A stretch of 64,000 bases of DNA from DASXRA01 sp036502575 (GCA_036502575.1 DASXYL010000002.1:6291-70290), one strand, 5' to 3'; counted from the first letter of the stretch, positions 51,136-61,600 are shown. Notes: generated by a model not told the origin, from the sequence alone. Program-made: numbers and translations.

Positions 51136-51894
51136 GTGATCGACGAGACCGTCGTTCGCCGGCTTCGGGCCGCGGGCTGCGTCTTCGCCGAGGACGAAGC
51201 GGCGTTGCTCGTCGCCGCGGCGCGCACGCCGGACGAGCTCACCAGCATGGTCGAGCAGAGAGCAACCGGCCGACCGCTCGAGCACGTCCTCGGCTGGGCC
51301 GAGTTCTGCGGGCTGCGGATCGCCGTGGATCCCGGGGTCTTCGTTCCGCGCCGCCGCACCGAGTTCCTCGTCGAACTGGCCACTTCGCTCACCCGGCCGG
51401 GATCGGTCGTGCTCGACCTGTGTTGCGGCTCGGGCGCACTGGGGGCCGCCCTGGCCGCGGCCGCCGGGCCGATCGAGCTGCACGCCACCGACGTCGACCC
51501 GGCCGCGGTCCGGTGCGCGCGCCGCAACGTCGACGGCAGCGTCTACGACGGCGACCTGTTCGAGCCGCTGCCCACGTCTTTGCGCGGTCGGGTGGACGTC
51601 CTGCTGGCCAACGTGCCCTACGTCCCGAGCGACGAGGTCGGCCTGCTGCCCGCCGAGGCGCGTCAGCACGAGGCACGGGTAGCGCTCGACGGCGGAACGG
51701 ACGGCCTCGACGTGCTGCGGCGGGTGGCCGCGGCGGCGCCGACCTGGCTGGCGCCCGGCGGGCACCTGCTGATCGAGACGAGCGAGCGGCAGGTACCGCA
51801 GGCCGTTGCGGCGTTCGAGAGCTGCCGCCTGGACACCCGAGTTGCCAGCGACGACGAGCGGGGCGCCACCGTGGTGATCGGTAGGTCTGGCTAA
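51136..51894 (+). CDS. PrmC/HemK-like N5-glutamine methyltransferase (putative)
   Basis: A 252-aa class I methyltransferase. The PrmC-type N-terminus (PLEHVLGWAEFCGLRIAVDPGVFVPRRRTEFLVE) is followed by motif I SVVLDLCCGSGALGAALAAAAG. The catalytic NPPY appears as NVPY at about residues 159-162. This actinobacterial subgroup is annotated as a putative protein glutamine methyltransferase, but the altered tetrad leaves the substrate open. The GTG start is used. Its stop overlaps the expected end of the convergent NTF2-like pseudogene. Confidence 0.85.
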   Translation: MIDETVVRRLRAAGCVFAEDEAALLVAAARTPDELTSMVEQRATGRPLEHVLGWAEFCGLRIAVDPGVFVPRRRTEFLVELATSLTRPGSVVLDLCCGSGALGAALAAAAGPIELHATDVDPAAVRCARRNVDGSVYDGDLFEPLPTSLRGRVDVLLANVPYVPSDEVGLLPAEARQHEARVALDGGTDGLDVLRRVAAAAPTWLAPGGHLLIETSERQVPQAVAAFESCRLDTRVASDDERGATVVIGRSG

Positions 51895-52434
51895 AGCTTC
51901 AGCGAGGCCTGCCCGAACGAGTAGCCCCAGTGGCCGTCGCGGAAACGTGTAGGTGTCGCTGAACCACAGATGGGAGTCGAACGCGGAGGTCGACCCGTTG
52001 GGGTTGATGCAGGTGCCTTTCTCCCACAACTCAGCGGTCACGACCGCCGTCGAACTCCCGTAAACTCGCACCGTCTGTACGGGTGTACCGGCCTTCGCGT
52101 CTTTGGGCAGCACTTCCTCCTGATGCTCGTAAGTGCAGACTTTGGTTTTCGCATCGTCCACGAAGCCCGCCTTGAGAAACTGGCCTCCGCTGCCCGTGGA
52201 CAGGACGAAGTCGTCGTCGAGAATGCGATCGATCGTGCGAGCGTCGTTGTGCTTGACCGCCGCCTGATAAGCCGTGTCGAGCGCGGCCACGATCTCGGCG
52301 GCGCTCCTACCGTGATGGGCGGGCTCTGCGCTCACCGCGATCGTGGGAATCGCGATCGCGGCGGCAACCGCCGCCCCGAGGATCGCCACCAGCACCCGTC
52401 CCCGTGGCCGGCCTTTGAACAGACTTTGCATCAT
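51891..52434 (-). pseudogene. Exported NTF2-like (DUF4440-type) protein with a C-terminal frameshift
   Basis: The first 160 codons encode an N-terminal export helix (GRVLVAILGAAVAAAIAIPTIAVSA) and an NTF2/SnoaL-like domain (EIVAALDTAYQAAVKHNDARTIDRILDDDFVLSTGSGGQFLKAG, cited by region). At 51943-51945 an AAA run (TTT in the gene) shifts the frame. Removing one base restores TFRDGHWGYSFGQASLKL and a TAG stop at 51893-51891, the natural end beside the neighbour's stop. As written, the frame runs on through the convergent gene for another 800 bp. It may be a true mutation or a sequencing error. ATG 52434/52431 follows GGAGGA. Confidence 0.8.
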
Positions 52435-52556
52435 TCCTCCTGGTCTCCGCGACGGATGTCGCAGCACCGAGGCTGCCCGGGCGGAGGCCGGAGGTCTTGA
52501 AGATCGTTGCAGCAGCGTCACCGAGCCGAGTCCGTCGAGCCGTACCGTGGGACGGC

Positions 52557-53369
52557 ATGCACCAGGGCCGGGATGTCGTCGTCACCAGCGATCCCGATTT
52601 CACCGTCGAAGAGTTCAGCTGCGTCGACGACCACACCGGCTGGTTCGGCAACTACCAGAGCGCGCACCAGATCATGCTCGTACGCAGCGGGATGTTCCGC
52701 GTGCGCACCGGCGGTGTCGTCGCCGACGTGGACCGGACCACCTGCTACCTGGGCGTTCCGGGCGAGGCCCGGCAGTTCGCCCACCCGGCCAGCGGCGAGC
52801 TGAGCACGGTAATCACGCTGAGCCCCGAACTGTGGCACTCGATGGCCGGAGAAGCCCGGATCGATCGGCACCGGGTCTACGCCACCGCCCGACTCGAACT
52901 CGTTCATCGATGGATCCTGGCGGCCGGCCCGGACCCGGGCTACGCGCTCACCGAACGGTTGCTCGCACTTCTGGCCGACGTCGTGGCGCGCGCGGCCGCG
53001 AGCGCCCCGCCGGACCACATCCGTCCGGCCCGCACCGACCCAGCCCTGGTCGAGCGGGCCCGGGCCGCGATCGCCGCCGACCATCCCTCGGCCCGACGGC
53101 TCAGCTCACTCGCGACCCTGCTCGGCAGCTCGCCCTACCGGCTCAGCCGAGCGTTCTCTCGCGAACTCGGCGTTTCGCTGACCCACTACCGCAACCGGGT
53201 TCGGATCACCCGCGCCATGGACCGTCTCGAAGCCGGCGAACCCAGCCTGGCTGTACTCGCCGCCGACCTCGGTTTCGCCGACCAGGCCCACCTCACCCGG
53301 ACGGTGCGTGACCACCTCGGCCACACCCCGACCGCACTGCGCCACCTACTGGCGCAGCGCGCCTCGTAA
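52557..53369 (+). CDS. AraC-family transcriptional regulator
   Basis: A 270-aa regulator. The N-terminal half is a cupin-type ligand domain (HTGWFGNYQSAHQIMLVRSGMFRVRTGG). The C-terminal double HTH is standard, with HPSARRLSSLATLLGSSPYRLSRAFSRELGVSLTHYRNRVRITRAM then LAVLAADLGFADQAHLTRTVRDHLGHTPTALR (cited by ends). ATG 52557 starts the conserved region; an upstream in-frame start at 52497 would add 20 unlikely residues. No obvious target is adjacent. Confidence 0.88.
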   Translation: MHQGRDVVVTSDPDFTVEEFSCVDDHTGWFGNYQSAHQIMLVRSGMFRVRTGGVVADVDRTTCYLGVPGEARQFAHPASGELSTVITLSPELWHSMAGEARIDRHRVYATARLELVHRWILAAGPDPGYALTERLLALLADVVARAAASAPPDHIRPARTDPALVERARAAIAADHPSARRLSSLATLLGSSPYRLSRAFSRELGVSLTHYRNRVRITRAMDRLEAGEPSLAVLAADLGFADQAHLTRTVRDHLGHTPTALRHLLAQRAS

Positions 53370-53378
53370 GCCAGGGCG

Positions 53379-54437
53379 TCAGGACTCGAAACCCAGCGGG
53401 AGGTACTGGTCGACATTCTCCTTCGTGACCGTGGCGGAGTAGAGCGTGATCGAGGCCGGAACCTCCTTCTGCGACAGGTCGCTCATGCCCTTCGTCTGCA
53501 CGATCAACCGGCCGAGCTGGATCGCGGACGCCGCCATCGTCGGCGGATAGAGCACCGTCGCCTTGAGCACGCCCTGGCCGGCCTTGATCTCGCGCATCGC
53601 GTTGGCCGATCCCGCCCCGCCGACCATGAAGAACTCGCGGCGATTCGCCTGCCTGACGGCGGCGAGAACGCCGACGCCCTGGTCGTCGTCGTGGTTCCAC
53701 ATCGCGTCGATCTTGGGTGCGGACTGCAGCAGGCTCGCGGTGACCTGCTGACCCGACTGCACGGTGAACTGCGCGGCCTGCCGCGGCCCGACCTTGAAGC
53801 CGTACTTGGCCAGTGAGTCCCGGAACCCCTGGCTGCGTTGCTGGGTCAGCGGCAGGCTGTCGATGCCGGCGACCTCGGCAATGACCGGGTTGGACACGCC
53901 CTTCTTCTTCAGCTCGTCACCGATGTAGTTGCCGGCGCTGACCCCCATGCCGTAGTTGTCGCCGCCGATCCAGGTCCGGTACGCCAGCGGCGTGTCGAAG
54001 ATGCGGTCGAGGTTGACCACCTGGATGCCGGCGTTCATCGCCTTGCGGGCCACAGCGGTGAGCTGCTTGCCGTCATTGGGCAGCATCACGATCACGTCGA
54101 CCTTCTTGTTGATCAACGTCTCGACGGCGGCGATCTGCGCGGCGATGTCGTTCGTGGGCTGCACCGCTTCGAGCTTCACGTCGCTGAACTGCTTGGAGGC
54201 AGCGCTCGCGTTCTTGGCGATCGCGCCGATCCAGCCGTGGTCGGCGGCGGGGGCCGAGAACCCGATCGTGACGGTCTTGCCGGGCGCGCTGTTCGCGTTC
54301 GACGCGGCGGCGGAAATCGTCACCGGCGTGCTGTCCTTCTTGTTTCCCGTGCAGGCGGCGAGAACTCCTCCAACGCCCAACCCCGCGGTGCCGAGCAACA
54401 CCTCGCGGCGTCCCAGTCTCTTGGCGACCTTCTCCAT
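53379..54437 (-). CDS. Sugar ABC transporter substrate-binding lipoprotein (RbsB-type)
   Basis: A 352-aa extracytoplasmic binding protein. The leader GRREVLLGTAGLGVGGVLAACTG combines a twin-arginine-like pair with a lipobox cysteine. The mature part is a periplasmic-binding-protein type I fold (VTIGFSAPAADHGWIGAIAKNASAASKQF, VDVIVMLPNDGKQLTAVARKAMNAGIQVVNLD). It is the third gene of the ROK-controlled transporter operon, 69 bp after the permease. The ligand is probably a pentose or related sugar. Confidence 0.9.
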   Translation of the reverse strand: MEKVAKRLGRREVLLGTAGLGVGGVLAACTGNKKDSTPVTISAAASNANSAPGKTVTIGFSAPAADHGWIGAIAKNASAASKQFSDVKLEAVQPTNDIAAQIAAVETLINKKVDVIVMLPNDGKQLTAVARKAMNAGIQVVNLDRIFDTPLAYRTWIGGDNYGMGVSAGNYIGDELKKKGVSNPVIAEVAGIDSLPLTQQRSQGFRDSLAKYGFKVGPRQAAQFTVQSGQQVTASLLQSAPKIDAMWNHDDDQGVGVLAAVRQANRREFFMVGGAGSANAMREIKAGQGVLKATVLYPPTMAASAIQLGRLIVQTKGMSDLSQKEVPASITLYSATVTKENVDQYLPLGFES

Positions 54438-54506
54438 GACGAACTCCTCTTGTTCGGATTACCGTTGCCCGGTCGGCGAATCTCCATGCGCGGCCGGGAT
54501 GCCCGA

Positions 54507-55541
54507 CTAGACAGCGACCTCCCTGTTCCGTCGCTGGAGCAACACAGCGATCACGATGATCACGCCCTTGGCGATGTTCTGCGTCTCGGTATGCAGGTTG
54601 TTCAGGATGAACAGGTTCGAGATGGTGGTGAAGATCAGCACGCCGAACACCGAACCGACGACCGTGCCGCGACCGCCCGCGAGCGACGTGCCACCGATGA
54701 TCACTGCCGCGATGGAATCGAGTTCGTACAGATCGCCGTGGGTGCTCGAACCAGTGGTCGTCAGCGATGTGATCATGATTGCGGCGATACCGACGCAGAG
54801 TCCGGACACCACGTAGAGCGTCGTGGTGTGCCGTCGCACATTGATGCCGGCCAGCCGAGCCGCCTCCAGGTTGCCGCCGACGGCGAAGGTCCGCCGGCCG
54901 TACGTCGTTCGGTTCAGCACGATCCAGCCGACGACGGCGACGGCGGCGAAGATCCACACCAGCAAGGTGATGCCCAGCGGCTTGGTCGTGGCGATGTCGT
55001 TGATGGCCGACTGCGTAACGAGCTGGGTGTGCTTGTCGGAGATCTGTTCGGCGAGACCGCGGGCGGCCGCCAACATGGCCAGGGTGGCTATGAACGGCAC
55101 CATCCGGCCGTACGCGATGAGCAGGCCGTTGACCAGCCCGACGCCCATCCCGACCAACAACGCGCAGAGCACCATCACGACCGGGCCGTAGGACTGCGTC
55201 GACACGGTGGTACACCACACCGACGCCAGCGCCATCGCCTTGCCCACCGACAGATCGATGCCGCCGCCGATGATCACGAAGGTCATCCCGACGGAGATCA
55301 CCCCGATAACCGATGCCTGCTGCAGGATCGTGAGGACGTTGGACCGCGTCCAGAAGGTGTCCGCGGTGATGCCGCCGATGATGCCGAGAATGACGAGGAC
55401 GCCGACCAGGCCCAGGTTCTGCACCGCGCCGATGCGGGTGAGGATCGACGATCCGGACCGACCCGGCTGAGCCGCCTGCGCCGCATCGGCCTCAACTCGG
55501 GCCTGCTCGGCTACCGGCGGCGGCGTCGTCTGTTCGCTCAT
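54507..55541 (-). CDS. Sugar ABC transporter permease (RbsC-type)
   Basis: A 344-aa membrane protein with 8-10 helices of the BPD_transp_2 group. The family core VISVGMTFVIIGGGIDLSVGKAMALASVW and the loop NLEAARLAGINVRRHTTTLYVVSGLCVGIAAIMITS are clear. A cytoplasmic leader of about 30 residues precedes the first helix. The ATG overlaps the ATPase stop by 4 bp. Confidence 0.92.
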   Translation of the reverse strand: MSEQTTPPPVAEQARVEADAAQAAQPGRSGSSILTRIGAVQNLGLVGVLVILGIIGGITADTFWTRSNVLTILQQASVIGVISVGMTFVIIGGGIDLSVGKAMALASVWCTTVSTQSYGPVVMVLCALLVGMGVGLVNGLLIAYGRMVPFIATLAMLAAARGLAEQISDKHTQLVTQSAINDIATTKPLGITLLVWIFAAVAVVGWIVLNRTTYGRRTFAVGGNLEAARLAGINVRRHTTTLYVVSGLCVGIAAIMITSLTTTGSSTHGDLYELDSIAAVIIGGTSLAGGRGTVVGSVFGVLIFTTISNLFILNNLHTETQNIAKGVIIVIAVLLQRRNREVAV

Positions 55542-57046
55542 ACCGCACTCCCCTCCATGACAAGGTCCAGGACTTGAGATTCGTCGAGCTGGGACGCCGG
55601 GGCCTCGCGGATGATGCGGCTGTTGCGGATGACGAGCACCCGGTCGGCCAGGCCGAGTACCTCGGGCACCTCGCTGGAGACGAGCACTATCCCCACGCCG
55701 GAATCGGCCAGCTTGCGGATCACCGCGTAGATCTCCGCGCGAGCTCCGACATCCACCCCGCGGGTCGGCTCGTCCAGCAGCAGCAGCCGGCACTGACGCA
55801 ACAGCCAGCGCGCGATCACGGCCTTCTGCTGGTTTCCACCGGACAGTGTCTTCACGGCGCGCCGAGGATCGGCCGGACGTAGGTCGAGCACCCGCGCCTG
55901 CTCGCGGGCGTCGGCCAGTTCCCGCTTGCGGTCGACGAATCCGAAGCGCGAATAGCGGTGCAGCGACGTGGCGGTGATGTTCTTCGTGACGGTCTGATCG
56001 AGGAACAGGGCCTGGGTCTTGCGCTCCTCGGGGGCGAGCCCGATCCCGGCGGCCACGGCGCGCGGCACACTGCCCGGTCGCAACACCGCTCCGCCCAGCC
56101 GGACCGTACCGGCGGCCGGCTTGCGAGCGCCGTAGATCGCCTCGAGAATCTCCGACCGCCCCGAGCCCACCAGGCCGGCCAGGCCCACGATCTCCCCCTC
56201 ATGGACCTCGAAGGAGATGTCGTAGAACTCCGGCGGACGGGTCAGTCCCTCGACGCGCAGCACCTCGGGTCGATCGTGGAACGTGAGCTGCGGGCGCGGC
56301 GGGAAGGCGTACTCGACCGATCGCCCCGTCATCAGAGTGACGATCTGGTTGGTCGACGTCGTCTTCGCCGGCAGCCCGGTCGCGACGGTGCGACCGTCCT
56401 TGAGAACGGTCACCCGATCGCCGATGTCGCGGATCTCTTCCAGGCGATGCGAGATGTAGACGACGGCGACCCCGTCGGCGGTGAGGGCGCGAATGATCCG
56501 GAAGAGGTTGGACACCTCGTCGTGGGCGAGCACCGCCGACGGTTCGTCCATCACGATGATCCGCGCATCGTGCGAGAGCGCGCGGGCCATGCTGACGACC
56601 TGCTTGCCGGCCGGCGACAGTGAGCCCACCGTGCGGCCCGGGTTGATCTCGCTGTGCCCGAGCCGGGTCAGCAACGCCCGGGCGCGTGACCGCAGCTCGC
56701 CCCGTCGGCTGAATCCGAGGGTGGCCAGTTCGTGGCCGAGGTAGATGTTCTCAGCCACCGACAGCCCGTCGACGAGGTCCAGCTCCTGGTAGATGGTGGC
56801 GATCCCCCGACGCAGGGCGGCCGTCGGATTGGCGAAGCTGACCTCCACGCCCTCCCAGTGGATGGTGCCGGCGTCGGGCCGATGCGCGCCGGACAGCACC
56901 TTGATGAGCGTGGATTTGCCCGCCCCGTTCTGACCGAGCAGGCAGTGCACCTCACCGGCCCGGACGTCGAGGTCCACTCCGTCGAGGGCACGCACGCCGG
57001 CGAATTCCTTGACGATGCCGACCATCGTGAGCAGCTGACTGGTCAT
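55538..57046 (-). CDS. Sugar ABC transporter ATP-binding protein, two ABC domains (RbsA-type)
   Basis: A 502-aa ATPase with two fused domains. The first has Walker A GQNGAGKSTLIKVLSGAH and Walker B RIIVMDEPSAVL. Its signature is LSPAGKQVVSMARAL, with LSPAG in place of LSGG. The second domain has a degenerate Walker A (GLVGSGRSEILEAIYG), the normal LSGGNQQKAVIARWL signature and LLLLDEPTRGVDVGARAEIY. This asymmetry is normal for RbsA/MglA proteins. It overlaps both neighbours by 4 bp. Confidence 0.93.
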   Translation of the reverse strand: MTSQLLTMVGIVKEFAGVRALDGVDLDVRAGEVHCLLGQNGAGKSTLIKVLSGAHRPDAGTIHWEGVEVSFANPTAALRRGIATIYQELDLVDGLSVAENIYLGHELATLGFSRRGELRSRARALLTRLGHSEINPGRTVGSLSPAGKQVVSMARALSHDARIIVMDEPSAVLAHDEVSNLFRIIRALTADGVAVVYISHRLEEIRDIGDRVTVLKDGRTVATGLPAKTTSTNQIVTLMTGRSVEYAFPPRPQLTFHDRPEVLRVEGLTRPPEFYDISFEVHEGEIVGLAGLVGSGRSEILEAIYGARKPAAGTVRLGGAVLRPGSVPRAVAAGIGLAPEERKTQALFLDQTVTKNITATSLHRYSRFGFVDRKRELADAREQARVLDLRPADPRRAVKTLSGGNQQKAVIARWLLRQCRLLLLDEPTRGVDVGARAEIYAVIRKLADSGVGIVLVSSEVPEVLGLADRVLVIRNSRIIREAPASQLDESQVLDLVMEGSAV

Positions 57047-58329
57047 GCCACCCCGCTCGGGACGTCGAGTCGGGGCGGGCTGACGATCGTCGGATCGTCC
57101 AAGACGGCCTCCAGAGCGAGCTGGGCACCGCCGCGAACCGCCGCGGTGAATCCGAGGGTCGAGGTCTCCACCCGGCACCCGCCGATATCGGGGGCGATGA
57201 CCCGCGACCGAAGTTCGGCCATCATCGGCTCGAGCAGGTAGCGGCCGACCACGGCGAAGTAGCCGCCGAGCACGATTACCCTCGGGTTGAACAGATTGAT
57301 CAGGATGGACGCGCCGAGCCCGAGCCCCGCACCGATCTGCTCGAGCGCACCGAGTGTGCGAACATCGCCGGCTTCGGCCCGCCGGACGATCTCGGTCAGC
57401 CGCTGCTCGAGGTCGAGTGACGGGTCGCGGACCTCGTCCTCGGGATCTGCCGTCAGCCGCAGCAGGGCCGCCAGCCCGACGATCGTCTCCCAGCAGCCAC
57501 GCCGGCCACAGCCGCACAGCGCCCCGACCGGGTCGAGTGGCATATGACCGACCTCGCCGCTGAAGCCCTCGGCTCCCCGCAGGAGCTTGCCGTCGACGAT
57601 CACGCCGGCGCCCACGCCGACCTCGCCGGTGAGGTACACCAGATCTGCCGTCCCGGCCGCCCCGCCGTAGGCCCACTCGCCGATCGCCGACAGGTTCGCG
57701 TCGTTGTCGATCCGGATCCGGAAGGCCGGATTGCCGAGCCGCCCGGCCAACTCGCGCACGATCGGGATGTCGCGCCAACCCAGGTTCGGGGCGAATGTCA
57801 GCACGCCGGGCCCGGCCTGGACCTGTCCGGGCATGGCGACCGTGATGCCGGCCGGCGCCTCGCTGCCCTGCCGGGCCGCGGCGCCGATCGCCTCCTGGAC
57901 GATGGCGACGACGGCGTCGAACGTGCGGGCCGGCCCGAGCCGCGGCACATCGACCGGCAGCCGCCGGGCGAACAGCACCTCGCCGCCCAGATCCAGGGCG
58001 AGCACCGCGGCGTAGTCGACGTTCAGCTCGATGCCGATGCCGTAGACGTGTCGGCCGTCCACCTTGACCACGACGCCCGGACGCCCGGCCGCGCCGGCCC
58101 GATCCACCCCTCGCTCGGCGACCAGGCCACGCTCGACCAGTTCGGCGACCAGGCTGGAGATCGTGGCCTTGTTCAGGCCGGTGTCCTCGGCCAGCCGGGC
58201 TCTCGACCGCGGTCCGGCGTCGCGCAGGCTGCGCAGCGCGACGGCGAGATTGGTCCGCCGAACGGTCAGCTGATCAGCCCGTTCGGGCGCCGAAGACGGT
58301 TGGACGATGCGGCCTGCCATTCGGCTCAC
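57043..58329 (-). CDS. ROK-family transcriptional regulator (NagC/XylR type)
   Basis: A 428-aa regulator. An N-terminal winged helix (TNLAVALRSLRDAGPRSRARLAEDTGLNKATISSLVAELVERGLVAERG, cited by ends) precedes a ROK sugar-kinase-like domain. The zinc-binding CGCGRRGCWE motif and GVGAGVIVDGKLLRGAEGFSGEVGHMPLDP are intact. It is the first gene of the transporter operon and is preceded by a XylR-like operator and a CRP-like site, so it probably represses itself and the transporter. ATG 58320 is an alternative start. Confidence 0.92.
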   Translation of the reverse strand: MSRMAGRIVQPSSAPERADQLTVRRTNLAVALRSLRDAGPRSRARLAEDTGLNKATISSLVAELVERGLVAERGVDRAGAAGRPGVVVKVDGRHVYGIGIELNVDYAAVLALDLGGEVLFARRLPVDVPRLGPARTFDAVVAIVQEAIGAAARQGSEAPAGITVAMPGQVQAGPGVLTFAPNLGWRDIPIVRELAGRLGNPAFRIRIDNDANLSAIGEWAYGGAAGTADLVYLTGEVGVGAGVIVDGKLLRGAEGFSGEVGHMPLDPVGALCGCGRRGCWETIVGLAALLRLTADPEDEVRDPSLDLEQRLTEIVRRAEAGDVRTLGALEQIGAGLGLGASILINLFNPRVIVLGGYFAVVGRYLLEPMMAELRSRVIAPDIGGCRVETSTLGFTAAVRGGAQLALEAVLDDPTIVSPPRLDVPSGVA

Positions 58330-58339
58330 CCGAACGCCG

Positions 58340-58355
58340 CGTGACCTGGATCACA
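58340..58355. promoter_or_regulatory. CRP/GlxR-like binding site
   Basis: CGTGACCTGGATCACA matches the TGTGA-N6-TCACA palindrome of CRP-family regulators at 15 of 16 defined or free positions, including the central T of the GlxR-like consensus. It abuts the ROK operator in the promoter of the sugar-transport operon. Confidence 0.6.
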
Positions 58356-58382
58356 ATTAGTTTGTTGGATCGAGAAACTAAT
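58356..58382. promoter_or_regulatory. ROK (XylR/NagC-type) operator
   Basis: ATTAGTTT (58356-58363) and AAACTAAT (58375-58382) are perfect inverted repeats around an 11-bp centre that begins GTTG. Known XylR operators read TTAGTTTGTT-N-AACAAACTAA, a close resemblance. The site lies 27 bp upstream of the ROK gene start, in an AT-rich island of an otherwise GC-rich promoter. Confidence 0.7.
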
Positions 58383-58631
58383 GAACCCCACAGCTGCCGT
58401 CAAAGTTTCGTTGGGATTCGGGCCTAACCTGCGACCATCCGGGTCGCGATTCGTCCGTCCCGAGTTGTTCGCCCGCCAGCGGCCTGGCCCACGCTGACGG
58501 TCGAACAAGTCCCGAGCAGCGATCCGATTACGACGGGCACCGTGTGACGAATCGACCTTGTGGCGCGAAGCCGGCCGGCGCTAGCGTTCGTCCGTTTGCT
58601 TGGTTATCCGGTCGGCGCCATCGGGGGCAAC
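58383..58631. other. Intergenic region upstream of the giant peptidase gene
   Basis: About 250 bp, plus the operator region before it, with no recognisable gene. No convincing -35/-10 pair for the following gene was found. A frame upstream of the chosen GTG 58632 is open to 58560, but the preceding residues do not extend the signal peptide sensibly. Confidence 0.5.
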
Positions 58632-61600
58632 GTGAACGGTCGAAAGCAGCTGGGTATTCTCTGTGCGGCAACCCTGGTCGTCGCGACGTTCGCGGCCCTG
58701 TCGCCGGGAGCCCCGGCCGCCGCCGGGCGGCCCACCACGCTGGTCGTCGGCTTGACCTGTCCGGGCGGGCACTTCCGCACCATCCAGTCCGCTATCGACG
58801 CCGCCCGTTCGGGTGACACCGTCCGCGTGTGCGCGGGCACCTACGTCGAGGGCAGCGGCGCCCCGGGCAGCAACGCGCTCACGATCGCCAAGAGCATCGA
58901 CCTGGTCGGGGCCGGCGCGGATCAGGTGCGCGTCCAGGCCCGCAAGGGCGCGCAGATCGTCGAGTCACCCCCGGACATCCACCACGGCAAGGGCGATCTC
59001 GTCGCGGTCATCGGTTCGAGCGTCGACATCAGCGGAATCACCTTCGACGCCAACGGTGCGTACGCGACCGCCGGAGTGGTGTACGTCGACTCCCGGGGCT
59101 CGATCGTCCGGTCGCGCGTCACCGGCCTGGACACGGACGAGAGCGCCAACGGGTACACCGTGCCGGGCGGCTTCCGCAGCAACCCCTTCGGCTTCGGCAT
59201 CGCGCACGTGAGCACCTCGTCGCGACCGCACACACTGACCGTCGACCACACTCGCGTCGACCACTACAACGCCGCCGGTGTGGTGATCGACGGTGCCGGC
59301 GCCACCGCCGTGCTCACCAACGACCAGATCGCCGGACGCAACCTGTGCCAGAACTACAACGACCCGACCGCCGGCGGGCCGACCGTGATCGACGGCAACT
59401 GCGAGGCATCGGGCGGCAGCACGCCCATCGCGCCGCCGCTGCCGCTGACGACCGGCCCGCTGTTCGGCCAGGACGGCGTGCGGGTGGGCGCCGGCGCGAC
59501 GGTGGCGATGAGCGGCGACACCGTGTCGTCCAACCTGGTCAACGGCTCGGGATCTCCGGTACAGAGCGTCTACGCCCCGACGCCGAACAACGACCCGTAC
59601 CCGCTCGGCGATCACGCCGAGAACAACCAGAACCTGCACCTCGGAGCCGGCGTGCGCCTGGTTGGCGCGGGTACGTCGTCCATAACCCGCAGCAACATCA
59701 CCGACAACGCGTTCGGCGTCATCAACACGACGGCGGACGGCATTACGGCCGCCACCACGCCGGTCGACGCCCGGAACAACTGGTGGGGCCTGCGCACCGG
59801 CACGGTGCCGCTACCAACGCCCGGACCGGCGGTGTGGCCCGATGTCGTCACTCCGACCGCGCCCAACCCACCGACACCGGAGAACCCGGTCAACGGTGCC
59901 CCGGTCGCCAACGCCGCCTGCCCGGCCGGCATCTCGGATTCGAGCGCCGTCACGTTCTGCCCGTACCGCTCGAGCGACCAGGCCGACACGGCGGCCGGCG
60001 AGTACCCGATCGCTGACGCGCCGGGCGCCGTCAGCGCTCAGGCCTGCACCGGTGATGTGCAGGTCGATCCGAACATCCCGACCTACGACAGCTTCTTCGA
60101 GACGACGCTCGGCAGCGGTACCACCGGCGACGGACTGTCCGGAGCGACGCCATCGGCGAAGAAGACCGGCCAGCTGACGGCGTACATGCAGGCGGTGGTC
60201 GACGCGATCAACGCCCACTCGCATACGACCGGTCGTCGCGTCGCCGCCAAGATCGTCCACGAGGGCAACAGCGTGCTCGGCACGCCGTTCTACTACGTCG
60301 TCATCGGCACGCCGGACAACATCGCCAACCTGGATTCCGGCCGCAACGACCAGGCGTTCTGGCGGGGCCTGATCGACGGCACGACGCCGCCTTCGAAGGC
60401 GCTGGCCCAAGCGAGCGAGCGCCCGGCGTTCGCCTGGATCACCGGTGCTCCGCACGGCAACGAGCCGGCCGGCGGCGAGGCTTCGGTCAAAGAGCTCTAC
60501 GAGCTGGCCGCGCGTACCGATTGCGACAATACAGCCCGGCTGGCCAACCTCGATGTGTTCATCCAGCCCGTGACTGCGCCGGACGACCGCGATCACAACA
60601 ACCGCACCACCGCCTGGGCGTCGGACCCGAACCGCGACCGAGGCACGTTCCACATGCCGGAGAACCAGGCGCTGATCGGCGCGATCACCAAGTACCCGGG
60701 GCTGTTCTTCATCGACGCGCACCAGCAGTCCTCGGGCTACTTCTTCCCGCCCGACCAGGACGCTGCCCACCACGAGATCGCGCATTCGGCGCTCGACGCG
60801 ATCCAGAACGTCATCGGGCCGGCGATCCAGAACGCGTTCAACGACCAGACCGGCCAGTACCGCAACTACGACACCTACGACCTGTTCGTGCCCGAATACG
60901 GCGACACCGTGCCCGCGCTGCTGCAGGGCGGGGCCGGTATGACCTACGAGAAGGGCAACAACGAGAACTACGGCAAGCAGGTCTATGACCACTACCTGGC
61001 CATGGACACCACGGTGAACGTCGTCGCCGACCAGAAGAATGCCCTGCTCGCCGCCTGGATCAAGCAGTGGCCGGAGGCGGTCGAGCAGGGGCAGGACTGC
61101 ACCGTGCAGAACAACACCCAGGTCAGCCCGCCGGTGATCGACCAGTACGAGATCGGGCAGAGCAGCATCGGCCAGGAACCCAACACCGACGTCTGCGGCT
61201 ACTACTACCTGCCCGGCAAGCACTCGGGCGACGTCGCGGCCACTCTTAAGGAACTGCAGTACGTCGGTGTGAAGGTCTACCAGCTGGACCATTCCGTCAC
61301 GGTCTCCGGGGCACACCGCTTCGGCGACCTCGATGTCAACGCGGTGCAGGGGCAGGGCTCGCCGGTACGCACCGACCGGATCACCCTGCCCGCAGGCACG
61401 CTGTACATTCCGCTCGCCCAGGGCACCAAGCACTGGATCCAGGCGGTGCTGGGCGAGAACCCGTACCTGCCGTTCAACTACTTCTACGATCAGGTCACCT
61501 GGTCCTACTCGCTGCTGCGCGGCTTCGCCGGCGACGGCTTCCTGACCCGGCAGCTGCCCCACAACGTCGAGCTGCGCCTCATCGGCCAGCCGCGACTGGG

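Noticed and set aside
51064..51890. Extension of the NTF2-like frame across the PrmC-like gene
   Set aside because: Caused by the frameshift at 51943-51945; the residues are a shadow of the opposite gene.
56000..57778. Extension of the RbsA-type frame upstream to 57778
   Set aside because: The added residues are a shadow of the ROK gene; ATG 57046 with the ATGA overlap is the natural start.
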